NCBI GenBank assembly: GCA_910584115.1
Contig: CAJTYN010000045.1
Coordinates: 1-12,433 of the forward strand
DNA length: 12,433 nucleotides
Direction of reading: 5' to 3'
Source of the DNA: an uncultured Lachnospiraceae bacterium
GTDB taxonomy: Bacteria > Bacillota > Clostridia > Lachnospirales > Lachnospiraceae
Shown here in pieces: positions 1-4,523 of the stretch. Position 1 is the stretch's first letter; each line of letters begins with the position of its first letter. The notes under the pieces were generated by a model. The model ran no database searches, had not been told where the DNA came from, and worked only from the letters and a program-made list of their open reading frames with translations. The position numbers and the translations under genes are program-made.

Positions 1-46
1 GGCTCAATCAGTTCCGGCGGGCGGTGCCGCCGACAGAAGAAAATTC

Positions 47-75
47 TTGAACTTTCCCCCAGATTGTGCTATTCT
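47..75 (+). promoter_or_regulatory. Promoter of a putative antisense (antitoxin) RNA
   Basis: The sequence shows TTGAAC (47-52), a 17-base spacer and TATTCT (70-75), a good sigma-A match pointing right, with transcription expected to begin near 82. No plus-strand gene follows. The RNA would run across the 3' untranslated region and 3' end of the minus-strand toxin gene. Convergent 3'-overlapping antisense RNAs of this kind are the known arrangement of Bacillus TxpA/RatA and BsrG/SR4. The promoter is seen; the antitoxin role is inferred. Confidence 0.6.
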
Positions 76-88
76 TTAGATAAAGAGA

Positions 89-111
89 GACGCCTGCTGG
101 TAACAGACGCC
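89..111 (-). terminator. Distal hairpin, possible end of toxin mRNA
   Basis: Arms 89-96 and 104-111 form an 8-bp stem with a 7-base loop in the minus-strand RNA, including two G-U pairs. It is followed by TCTCTTTATC. In the plus-strand RNA the two wobble positions become C-A mismatches, so the structure fits a minus-strand transcript. It is a moderate terminator candidate and would place the 125-140 element inside the toxin mRNA. Confidence 0.4.
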
Positions 112-124
112 CCCAGGAGCCACC

Positions 125-140
125 GATAGACGGTTAGCCC
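125..140 (-). repeat. 3' arm of a 16-bp inverted complementarity in toxin mRNA
   Basis: In the minus-strand RNA this reads GGGCTAACCGTCTATC. It pairs along its whole length with the 5' arm (complement of 361-376): 14 Watson-Crick pairs and 2 G-U pairs. In the opposite strand the two wobbles would be C-A mismatches. This suggests selection for RNA pairing in the toxin transcript rather than a DNA site. Confidence 0.6.
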
Positions 141-158
141 AACATATGTAAAGCAAAA

Positions 159-192
159 ATAGCCGCTTAGTTTGTCAGACCAGGGCGGCTAT
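159..192 (-). terminator. Hairpin overlapping the toxin stop codon
   Basis: Perfect 8-bp arms lie at 159-166 and 185-192 with an 18-base loop. In the minus-strand RNA the stem is followed by a short U-rich run (TTTTGCTT). The toxin stop codon (189-191) lies inside the upstream arm. This could be the toxin terminator or a stabilising 3' hairpin, with a second candidate end near 80. Confidence 0.55.
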
Positions 193-287
193 TTCTGCGT
201 CTTGTTACTATCTTTACCAAAGGTGTATCCGATTCCAAAGCAGGTCAATCCGAAGCTCAGCACTGCAATAAGTCCCAAAATATCCAT
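189..287 (-). CDS. Small hydrophobic membrane peptide, putative type I toxin (holin-like)
   Basis: A 32-residue peptide starts MDILGLIAVL and ends in the polar tail KDSNKTQK. Residues 3-24 are one continuous hydrophobic membrane segment with Cys16 and several glycines. An AAAGGAGG ribosome binding site lies at 298-305, 10 bases before the ATG at 287. An upstream in-frame ATG at 317 would place the SD inside the gene, so I rejected it. Size, one membrane helix and a charged tail are typical of Gram-positive type I toxins (TxpA, BsrG, the clostridial holin-like toxins), which depolarise or damage the host membrane when over-made. The locus has its own promoter (397-425), terminal hairpins, a convergent antisense promoter and a 5'-3' mRNA pairing. 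The family call is from pattern recognition, not a search. An ordinary small membrane protein is the alternative. Confidence 0.65.
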   Translation of the reverse strand: MDILGLIAVLSFGLTCFGIGYTFGKDSNKTQK

Positions 288-360
288 ATGGCTCAGCCCT
301 CCTTTCTCAGATCCCATTTCGGGTTTCTATGTAAACGGAGGGTCACAGTCCCTCCAAAGA

Positions 361-376
361 GGGCTAACCGCCTACC
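361..376 (-). repeat. 5' arm of the toxin mRNA long-range pairing
   Basis: In the minus-strand RNA this reads GGTAGGCGGTTAGCCC and lies about a dozen bases from the predicted transcript start. It is complementary to the 3' arm at 125-140. The 3' part of this arm with the following bases (365 down to 356) is also complementary to the toxin ribosome binding site region (305 down to 295), with one bulged G, so two exclusive folds are possible. Confidence 0.6.
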
Positions 377-396
377 ATCCTGGTAGTCCCAAACAG

Positions 397-425
397 ATGG
401 TAACATGATCCGACAAAAATTTCAA
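397..425 (-). promoter_or_regulatory. Toxin promoter
   Basis: Reading on the minus strand: TTGAAA (420-425), a 17-base spacer, then TACCAT (397-402). Transcription would begin near 390. The RNA would open with a small hairpin (arms 372-377 and 381-386, perfect 6 bp) that partly overlaps the 5' pairing element. The -10 box is only a fair match. Confidence 0.5.
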
Positions 426-567
426 CTGCCTCCATTTTTTAATACCACAGGGTAAAAAGAAAGACCGGAAAACTACCACTATCTCTACCACCGGCAATTC
501 CCTGGCGCACACAATCTTGAGGGGCACGGCGGCCGTCTGATAGCTGCTGCGCCCCGGCTTTCTTTTT
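426..567. other. Non-coding stretch between toxin promoter and XRE gene, with hairpins
   Basis: I see no credible coding region here. The plus strand holds an imperfect 13-position stem at 521-533/543-555 (annotated separately). The minus strand holds a weaker GCCGG...CCGGT pairing followed by a T-rich run (CTTTCTTTTTA) near 450-470, which could stop leftward transcription before the toxin promoter. Neither has an obvious gene in front of it. Confidence 0.3.
521..567 (+). terminator. Intrinsic terminator with no assigned gene
   Basis: The arms 521-533 and 543-555 pair with one A-C mismatch and two G-U pairs around a 9-base loop. They are followed after three bases by TTTCTTTTT (559-567). The stem is better in the plus-strand RNA than in the minus-strand RNA. 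No plus-strand gene ends just before it, so it may end an unrecognised RNA or protect the XRE promoter at 622-650 from read-through. Confidence 0.5.
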
Positions 568-621
568 ATGACAGATCGATCAGCAGTTAATAAGATCGCT
601 CTGAAATTAACATCTGCTCAA

Positions 622-650
622 TTGTCAGGCGCACACCCCTATGGTATGAT
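622..650 (+). promoter_or_regulatory. Promoter of the XRE regulator gene
   Basis: TTGTCA (622-627), a 17-base spacer, and TATGAT (645-650) form a near-consensus sigma-A promoter. The predicted start near 657 gives a leader of about 40 bases before the ATG at 698. Confidence 0.75.
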
Positions 651-697
651 CAAAACAACAAAAGCTTTTATTTCATTCGGATCGAGGAGGCACTATC

Positions 698-1777
698 ATG
701 TCGATGAACGTAGTAATCCAAGAAAAACGCAGAGCATTGGGATTAACGCAAGAGCAAGTTGCCGGATATCTCAATGTATCAATACCGGCAGTCAGCAAAT
801 GGGAAAAAGGTACGACAAATCCAGACATTTCGCTTTTAGCCCCATTAGCCCGTTTGTTAAAGACCGATCTGAACACTCTGTTTTGTTTTCGTGAGGACAT
901 GACCGAACAGGAGATCGGCCTGTTTTGTAAAGAAATCTCAGAGATCGTCCAGACGAAAGGGATCAGCGGAGGTTTTGCAGCAGCAGAGAAAAAAATCCAC
1001 GAATATCCCCACAATGAGACGCTGCTGCACTACCTTACGTTCCAACTGGATGGGCTTCTTGCCATGTCTGGGTCAACCTCTGAGGAAATGCGCTCTTATG
1101 ATGAAAAGATACTTTCGTGGTATCATCGCCTTTCCGAAAGTAATGATATAAAGATCAAAAATAGTGCTGACTATATGATCGTAAGCAGGCTCATCCGTAA
1201 AGGCGATCATGAGCAGGCGCAGGAGGTTTTAGACCGGATGCCAGACAGCGAGGATATCGCCAGCAGCATGGCTGACAAACTCATGCTGCAAGTGATCATC
1301 TATCAGGAACAGGGCAAGGCAGAGAAAGCCTCCAGAGCCTTACAGAACGCATTGCTCATGGCACTCAATAAGGTTCAGATATTGCTCTGTAAAATGGTCG
1401 ATGCAGAATTGGCGGCTGGTGAGATAGAGACCGCGGAAAAGATCGCAGACAGAGCAAGCCAAATGCCAGGACTCTTTGACCTATGGGATTATAATTCATT
1501 TGTAGCACCTCTGCAGATAGCTGTCGCCGAACAGGATGCGGATAAATGTATCTATATTTTACGGAAAATGCTCGCGGCGATGCTCATACCGTGGGATATG
1601 GGCAGTTCTCCTCTGTTTCATCGTATCGCAAAGGATACAGAGGTATCTGATATGAAACAGATGTTATCCGCGATCCTATGCGAAATGGAAAGAAAAAACG
1701 ACGGATATAGTTTCCTTCAAGATCATGATGCGTTCAAAGAGTTGATCTCCGAGTACAGAGAACTGATCAAAAAATAA
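698..1777 (+). CDS. XRE-family transcriptional regulator with helical repeat C-terminus
   Basis: This is a 359-residue protein. Residues about 7-61 form a Cro/CI-type helix-turn-helix, with the hallmark LTQEQVA (16-22) and SIPAVSKWEKG (28-38) segments followed by PDISLLAPLARLL. The remaining ~290 residues are rich in alpha-helix with alternating Ala/Leu/Glu. They resemble the TPR-like sensor part of clostridial XRE regulators, which commonly bind peptides or partner proteins; that function is not shown here. The start at 698 is set by GAGGAGG at 684-690, 7 bases upstream; ATG 704 would be 13 bases away. It is monocistronic with its own promoter (622-650). I see no partner target operon beside it, and its regulon is unknown. 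Confidence 0.85.
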   Translation: MSMNVVIQEKRRALGLTQEQVAGYLNVSIPAVSKWEKGTTNPDISLLAPLARLLKTDLNTLFCFREDMTEQEIGLFCKEISEIVQTKGISGGFAAAEKKIHEYPHNETLLHYLTFQLDGLLAMSGSTSEEMRSYDEKILSWYHRLSESNDIKIKNSADYMIVSRLIRKGDHEQAQEVLDRMPDSEDIASSMADKLMLQVIIYQEQGKAEKASRALQNALLMALNKVQILLCKMVDAELAAGEIETAEKIADRASQMPGLFDLWDYNSFVAPLQIAVAEQDADKCIYILRKMLAAMLIPWDMGSSPLFHRIAKDTEVSDMKQMLSAILCEMERKNDGYSFLQDHDAFKELISEYRELIKK

Positions 1778-1813
1778 TGTGTATAGATCCTCTGAGCTGC
1801 CATGGCCGATCCT

Positions 1814-1877
1814 ATCAGACTGCCAAAAGCCTGTAAAGGCTGAACCCCTTGCCTTGACCGGCTTCTGGCAGTCTGAT
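1814..1877. repeat. Long inverted repeat in the intergenic gap
   Basis: Arms 1814-1831 and 1860-1877 are complementary over 18 positions with a single non-Watson-Crick pair (A-C in the plus RNA, G-U in the minus RNA) and a 28-base loop. A nested plus-strand hairpin AGCCT-GTAA-AGGCT (1828-1841) competes with the left arm. There is no T-run on the plus side, so it is not a canonical terminator for the XRE gene. It could be an extragenic palindromic repeat, a small miniature element, or a factor-independent processing hairpin. The rest of the 1778-2069 gap shows nothing I can support. Confidence 0.55.
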
Positions 1878-2069
1878 CTGACATACCCTTTATCATTTCT
1901 CTTCATCCTCACTTTACCGGTCACATTTTCTACGACCAGCCTAAAAACTTTTGTATGAGGCATGACTGACTTGTTTAAATGGAAGATCCTCTTGATGATA
2001 GTGCTCCATCAAAATACATAAAGCATCGTATTTTTATCCTCCATCTGAAAACCATGACTTCCGGATCAT

Positions 2070-2489
2070 TTACTGTTTTGCTATTCCTAAAATATACTGA
2101 TATGCAAATCCTATCGCTCTGCAAGTCAGGTCTTCACACATATGTGGCGGATCGTTTTCTGAAAAACCCGTCGGACGCAGTTCCAGACATCTCAGGGAGC
2201 CAAAATTTTTTTCAAATGCAGACGCAAGATCAAAGCAAGCGGATACGATCTCCGCTTCCGATCTTCCCAACATATGAAAATAAATCCCTATAAACATAAG
2301 CGCACCCTCAACCAGACCGCATTGCGCCCTATACCCACCGGCGCCATGCAGCCCGACCGCAGACCAGATCGTCTGCTGTTCAATGTCGATCTCAAATAAC
2401 TCACTCAGACAGATCAGTGATGTTCTTGCACAATTTATATCTTCTTCCCAGTATAATTTATGTACTCTTTTTGTTATATATTCTTTCAT
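2070..2489 (-). CDS. C_GCAxxG_C_C family redox-type protein
   Basis: This is a 139-residue protein matching the family named for its cysteine-glycine pattern. It has NCA with Cys20 in the N-terminal helix, then GLHGAGGYRAQCGLVEGA (about 46-63) holding the glycine-rich turn and Cys57, then Cys residues in GSLRC and MCEDLTC near the C-terminus. Family members are small, often sit beside redox enzymes, and are presumed to bind a metal or cluster or undergo thiol redox; no reaction is established. The start is ATG 2489 because GAGGTG (2495-2500) lies 5 bases upstream. A GTG at 2495 would overlap that site. The promoter is at 2553-2581, and the gene is divergent from the MerR-SDR operon. Confidence 0.75.
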   Translation of the reverse strand: MKEYITKRVHKLYWEEDINCARTSLICLSELFEIDIEQQTIWSAVGLHGAGGYRAQCGLVEGALMFIGIYFHMLGRSEAEIVSACFDLASAFEKNFGSLRCLELRPTGFSENDPPHMCEDLTCRAIGFAYQYILGIAKQ

Positions 2490-2505
2490 TGACACACCTC
2501 TGTAC

Positions 2506-2515
2506 CACTATAGTG
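2506..2515. promoter_or_regulatory. Perfect palindrome in the leader of the C_GCAxxG gene
   Basis: CACTATAGTG is a perfect 10-bp palindrome lying between the predicted start of transcription (near 2546) and the ribosome binding site (2495-2500). It could be an operator or an RNA hairpin. No known regulator is assigned. Confidence 0.3.
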
Positions 2516-2552
2516 CTAAACCCGGTCTTTCATTGCTGCATTGCCGGCCCCT

Positions 2553-2581
2553 ATTATATGATACTATGATCCAAAATGCAA
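2553..2581 (-). promoter_or_regulatory. Promoter of the C_GCAxxG gene
   Basis: Read on the minus strand: TTGCAT (2576-2581), a 17-base spacer, and a perfect TATAAT (2553-2558). The leader is about 57 bases and contains the palindrome at 2506-2515. Confidence 0.7.
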
Positions 2582-2707
2582 TAGTTTTACACATGATCCG
2601 CGCTTGCAGCTTTGACAGCGCGTCTTCTTGGATATGTCTGCACAATACCGATCATCGGCTAAAATATTTCATGATCTATATTTTTCAGAATATGCTATGA
2701 TCTTATA

Positions 2708-2738
2708 TTGACTTGAAGTGCGCTTCATAGTTTATCCT
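2708..2738 (+). promoter_or_regulatory. MerR-type promoter and operator
   Basis: TTGACT (2708-2713) and TATCCT (2733-2738) are separated by 19 bases, the over-long spacer typical of MerR-controlled promoters. The spacer contains the dyad TGAAG-TGCG-CTTCA (2714-2727), close to the operator style known for AdhR/NmlR-like MerR proteins. Transcription from here would start near 2745, downstream of the ATG at 2741, so the later ATG at 2759 is the usable start. Autoregulation of the two-gene operon is inferred. Confidence 0.8.
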
Positions 2739-2758
2739 AAATGAAAGGTGGTCCCGAA

Positions 2759-3184
2759 ATGTATTCAGCAAAAGAAGCAGCAGAAATGACCGGCTTATCA
2801 ACAGCAACATTGAGATACTATGAGAAAGAAAAAATATTGCCCCCAATAAGCCGGACCATACAAAAGTACAGACAATATAGTGATGAAGATATCGAGTGGA
2901 TAAAAATGATACAATGCTTACGCGGAGCAAATGTACCCATCCGCTCGATCAAGCAATACGTCTCTTTATTGAGACAGGGCAGTGCAACGATCGCACAGCG
3001 GTATGATATGGTCCTCAGTTACAAAAAAGAGATCGAAGCCCAGATATCTGACCTGAAAAATGCCCTGGCCCTGACGCAGGATAAGCTGCTGTTTTATCAA
3101 AAGATCTTAGAACAGCCTTTTAGTAATATGACATATCTTGAAGAATGGCATTTGTTTAAAAGCAAAGGAGAGAAAACAGAATGA
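2759..3184 (+). CDS. MerR-family regulator, AdhR/NmlR-like
   Basis: This is a 141-residue protein. The N-terminal winged helix (about 1-70) has the MerR hallmarks STATLRYYEKEKILPP (14-29) and KYRQYSDEDIEWI (36-48). A C-terminal coiled coil (about 78-120, KKEIEAQISDLKNAL) would form the dimer. Cys53 in MIQCLR sits where AdhR has its single thiol sensor (Cys52), as I recall that family. This suggests response to aldehydes or electrophiles, but that is inference. SD AAAGGTGG (2744-2751) is 7 bases before ATG 2759. The stop overlaps the start of the SDR gene (ATGA at 3181), so the two are translationally coupled and the SDR is the probable target. Confidence 0.85.
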   Translation: MYSAKEAAEMTGLSTATLRYYEKEKILPPISRTIQKYRQYSDEDIEWIKMIQCLRGANVPIRSIKQYVSLLRQGSATIAQRYDMVLSYKKEIEAQISDLKNALALTQDKLLFYQKILEQPFSNMTYLEEWHLFKSKGEKTE

Positions 3185-3948
3185 AAACAGCCTTGATCAC
3201 AGGAACAACGAGCGGGATCGGCAAAGCATTTGCCGAGAGATCCGCAAGCATGGGAAATAACATCATCCTTGTTTCAAGAAATGAAGAAAAGTTGAAAAAA
3301 CAGAAAAATGCTCTGCGATCGCAATACCATGTAGAAGTAAGATACATCGCCTGCGATCTGACACAGACAGACGCCGTTGATCTGATCATCAATAAAATAG
3401 ATCGTTGGCAGATCTCCGTCGATCTCCTGATAAATAATGCCGGATTTAATGAATGTGGTCTATTCACTGATACGGATATAAAACAAGAAATGAAAATGAT
3501 CGATCTGCATATACGTTTTATTACCCAGCTCACAAAATATATCTTACCTATGATGAAAAAGAACGGTCACGGACACATCGTTCATGTTGGTTCAATAGGT
3601 TCATTCATTCCTTCTCCATCGGACGCAGTTTATGCGGCAACGAAAGCATATATCAGGTCGTTCTCTAATGCACTTTATGGAGAATGTAAAAAGACAGGGA
3701 TAAAAATAACTTTACTATGTCCCGGAGCAACGGAAACTGGATTTGCGGCAAAAGCAGATATCCAGGATACCCTGTTATTCAGATACGCAGTGATGAAACC
3801 AGAAAAAGTAGTTGAGATCGCTTATCCCAAAGTGATGAAAGGAAAACGATCCGTGATCCCGGGAGCATATAATAAACTGTTGGTATTTTTTTCAAAGATC
3901 CTGCCCATTGAAATAACGAATGCGCTCACTTTATTTATGATGAAATAG
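3181..3948 (+). CDS. Short-chain dehydrogenase/reductase (SDR)
   Basis: This 255-residue classical SDR has the cofactor motif TGTTSGIG (7-14), NNAG (85-88), catalytic Ser138 in VGSIGS, and YxxxK as Tyr151/Lys155. Arg33 after beta-2 (VSRNEEKL) hints at NADP(H) preference. It is cytosolic and reduces a carbonyl or oxidises an alcohol; the substrate is unknown. The catalytic-tetrad Asn expected 41 residues before Tyr151 is replaced by His110 (IDLHIRF). The C-terminus (LLVFFSKILPIEI, LTLFMMK) is hydrophobic, as in the DltE/YqjQ-like group that can associate with membranes. With an AdhR-like MerR partner, a detoxification reductase is plausible. Confidence 0.85.
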   Translation: MKTALITGTTSGIGKAFAERSASMGNNIILVSRNEEKLKKQKNALRSQYHVEVRYIACDLTQTDAVDLIINKIDRWQISVDLLINNAGFNECGLFTDTDIKQEMKMIDLHIRFITQLTKYILPMMKKNGHGHIVHVGSIGSFIPSPSDAVYAATKAYIRSFSNALYGECKKTGIKITLLCPGATETGFAAKADIQDTLLFRYAVMKPEKVVEIAYPKVMKGKRSVIPGAYNKLLVFFSKILPIEITNALTLFMMK

Positions 3949-3976
3949 CAGATGACATTGTTTTTGAAATTATCTA

Positions 3977-4005
3977 TTGGCTTTTTCACAAAATAGAGAT
4001 ATAAT
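3977..4005 (+). promoter_or_regulatory. Promoter of the dehydrogenase operon
   Basis: TTGGCT (3977-3982), a 17-base spacer, and a perfect TATAAT (4000-4005). Transcription would begin near 4012, leaving a leader of about 190 bases before the GTG start at 4203. Confidence 0.75.
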
Positions 4006-4036
4006 GAGATATATGACGGAGGCGGCCGTTTGAAGA

Positions 4037-4141
4037 ATGAGGAAAAAGATCATCTCTGACAGGATGTATCGTTTTTTACAATACGATCCGCCCTCCATAT
4101 GTTACGATGGCCTTGTTCAAAAACAGAGGATCATCAGATAA
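4037..4141 (+). CDS. Possible 34-codon leader peptide
   Basis: An open frame starts MRKKIISDRMYR and ends KQRIIR, with its stop 4 bases before the terminator stem. That is where a leader peptide would sit if ribosome progress set termination. It contains an Asp-Pro-Pro stretch, a known slow-translation context. Against it, the only SD-like GGAGG (4018-4022) is 14 bases from the ATG and is itself pairable with the CCTCC at 4092-4096. It may be a chance frame within an RNA aptamer. Confidence 0.25.
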   Translation: MRKKIISDRMYRFLQYDPPSICYDGLVQKQRIIR

Positions 4142-4145
4142 AGAC

Positions 4146-4177
4146 AAAGGTGTCTGCTCAAAAGGCGGGCACTTTTT
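4146..4177 (+). terminator. Leader terminator of the dehydrogenase operon
   Basis: Arms 4146-4158 and 4164-4176 form a 13-bp stem with a CAAAA loop and several G-U pairs, ending in a five-T run (4173-4177). In the minus-strand RNA the wobbles become C-A mismatches, so it works rightward. It lies 12 bases before the first ribosome binding site of the operon, so read-through must be allowed for expression. Confidence 0.7.
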
Positions 4178-4202
4178 CCATGTTTGAGAGGAGGTTGAGA
4201 AC

Positions 4203-4523
4203 GTGGAGAGAATTATGGAGCATCCGATCCTTGGAAAAACTCCAGCACAAAAAAAGGTTGTTTTTACATATAACGACAGGACATTAGAGGGGTATGAAGG
4301 CGAACCGATCGCAGCAGCCCTCAAGGCAAACGGCGTCATGGTGCATCGGTACACATCAAAAAAACACAGTCCGCGGGGGATCTTCTGCGCGATCGGACGC
4401 TGCACCGACTGCGTGATGATCGTAGACGGCAAGCCGAACATCCGTACATGCATCACCCCTTTACAGAGCGGGATGCGGGTACAGACCCAGTATGGTGTAT
4501 CTCCAGTAAAGGAGGTCTTGTAG
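4203..4523 (+). CDS. [2Fe-2S] ferredoxin-like subunit of an amino acid dehydrogenase
   Basis: This 106-residue protein is a plant-type [2Fe-2S] domain (Fer2_4 type). Its ligands are Cys62-x4-Cys67-x2-Cys70 and Cys83 (CAIGRCTDC...RTC), preceded by the beta-grasp segment VVFTYNDRTLEGYEGEPIAAAL. Its closest analogues by organisation are HcnA of hydrogen cyanide synthase and the small subunits of opine oxidase, D-hydroxyproline dehydrogenase and sarcosine oxidase (SoxA N-terminus). All of these are electron-transfer parts of multi-subunit FAD enzymes. The start is GTG 4203, with AGGAGG at 4189-4194 at 8 bases; ATG 4215 is too far. The next gene begins right after its stop codon. The terminator-bearing leader controls it. 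Confidence 0.85.
   Translation: MERIMEHPILGKTPAQKKVVFTYNDRTLEGYEGEPIAAALKANGVMVHRYTSKKHSPRGIFCAIGRCTDCVMIVDGKPNIRTCITPLQSGMRVQTQYGVSPVKEVL

Larger units (their letters stand above)
82..200 (+). ncRNA. Putative antisense antitoxin RNA (approximate ends)
   Basis: This RNA is inferred from the promoter at 47-75. It would cover the complement of the toxin 3' untranslated region, including the 125-140 pairing element and the hairpin at 159-192, and would overlap the last codons of the toxin. The end near 200 is a guess: the hairpin 159-192 followed by ATTTCTGCGTCTTGTT is a weak terminator in this direction. No transcript evidence is available. Confidence 0.4.
4012..4202 (+). promoter_or_regulatory. 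Structured leader, candidate riboswitch or attenuator
   Basis: The leader begins with GGAGGCGG (4018-4025), which pairs with CCG (4088-4090) and CCTCC (4092-4096) around one bulged C. Flanking A/T pairs extend this closing stem. The stem encloses about 60 bases. An intrinsic terminator (4146-4177) follows, just before the ribosome binding site at 4189-4194. A stem-enclosed domain plus a terminator is the layout of transcription-regulating leaders. I could not match it to any riboswitch class I know; there is no T-box sequence, glycine, SAM, lysine, guanidine or cyclic-di-GMP core. A weak antiterminator candidate pairs 4111-4117 with 4143-4150. Confidence 0.5.

Noticed and set aside
172..408. 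Plus-strand 78-codon open frame
   Set aside because: It is antisense to the small membrane peptide and its leader, has no SD, and its translation looks random.
673..1014. Minus-strand 113-codon frame inside the XRE gene
   Set aside because: It is a shadow of a clearly conserved helix-turn-helix gene and has no ribosome binding site.
1676..1963. Minus-strand 95-codon frame through the inverted repeat
   Set aside because: It overlaps the end of the XRE gene, has no recognisable domain and no good SD. It is kept only as an alternative in the inverted-repeat finding.
2741..2758. Earlier ATG for the MerR gene at 2741
   Set aside because: It lies upstream of the predicted transcription start and contains the SD of the ATG at 2759.
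4012..4180. T-box, glycine, lysine, SAM, guanidine or cyclic-di-GMP riboswitch in the operon leader
   Set aside because: I looked for the core sequences I know of these classes and did not find them, so no class name is assigned.
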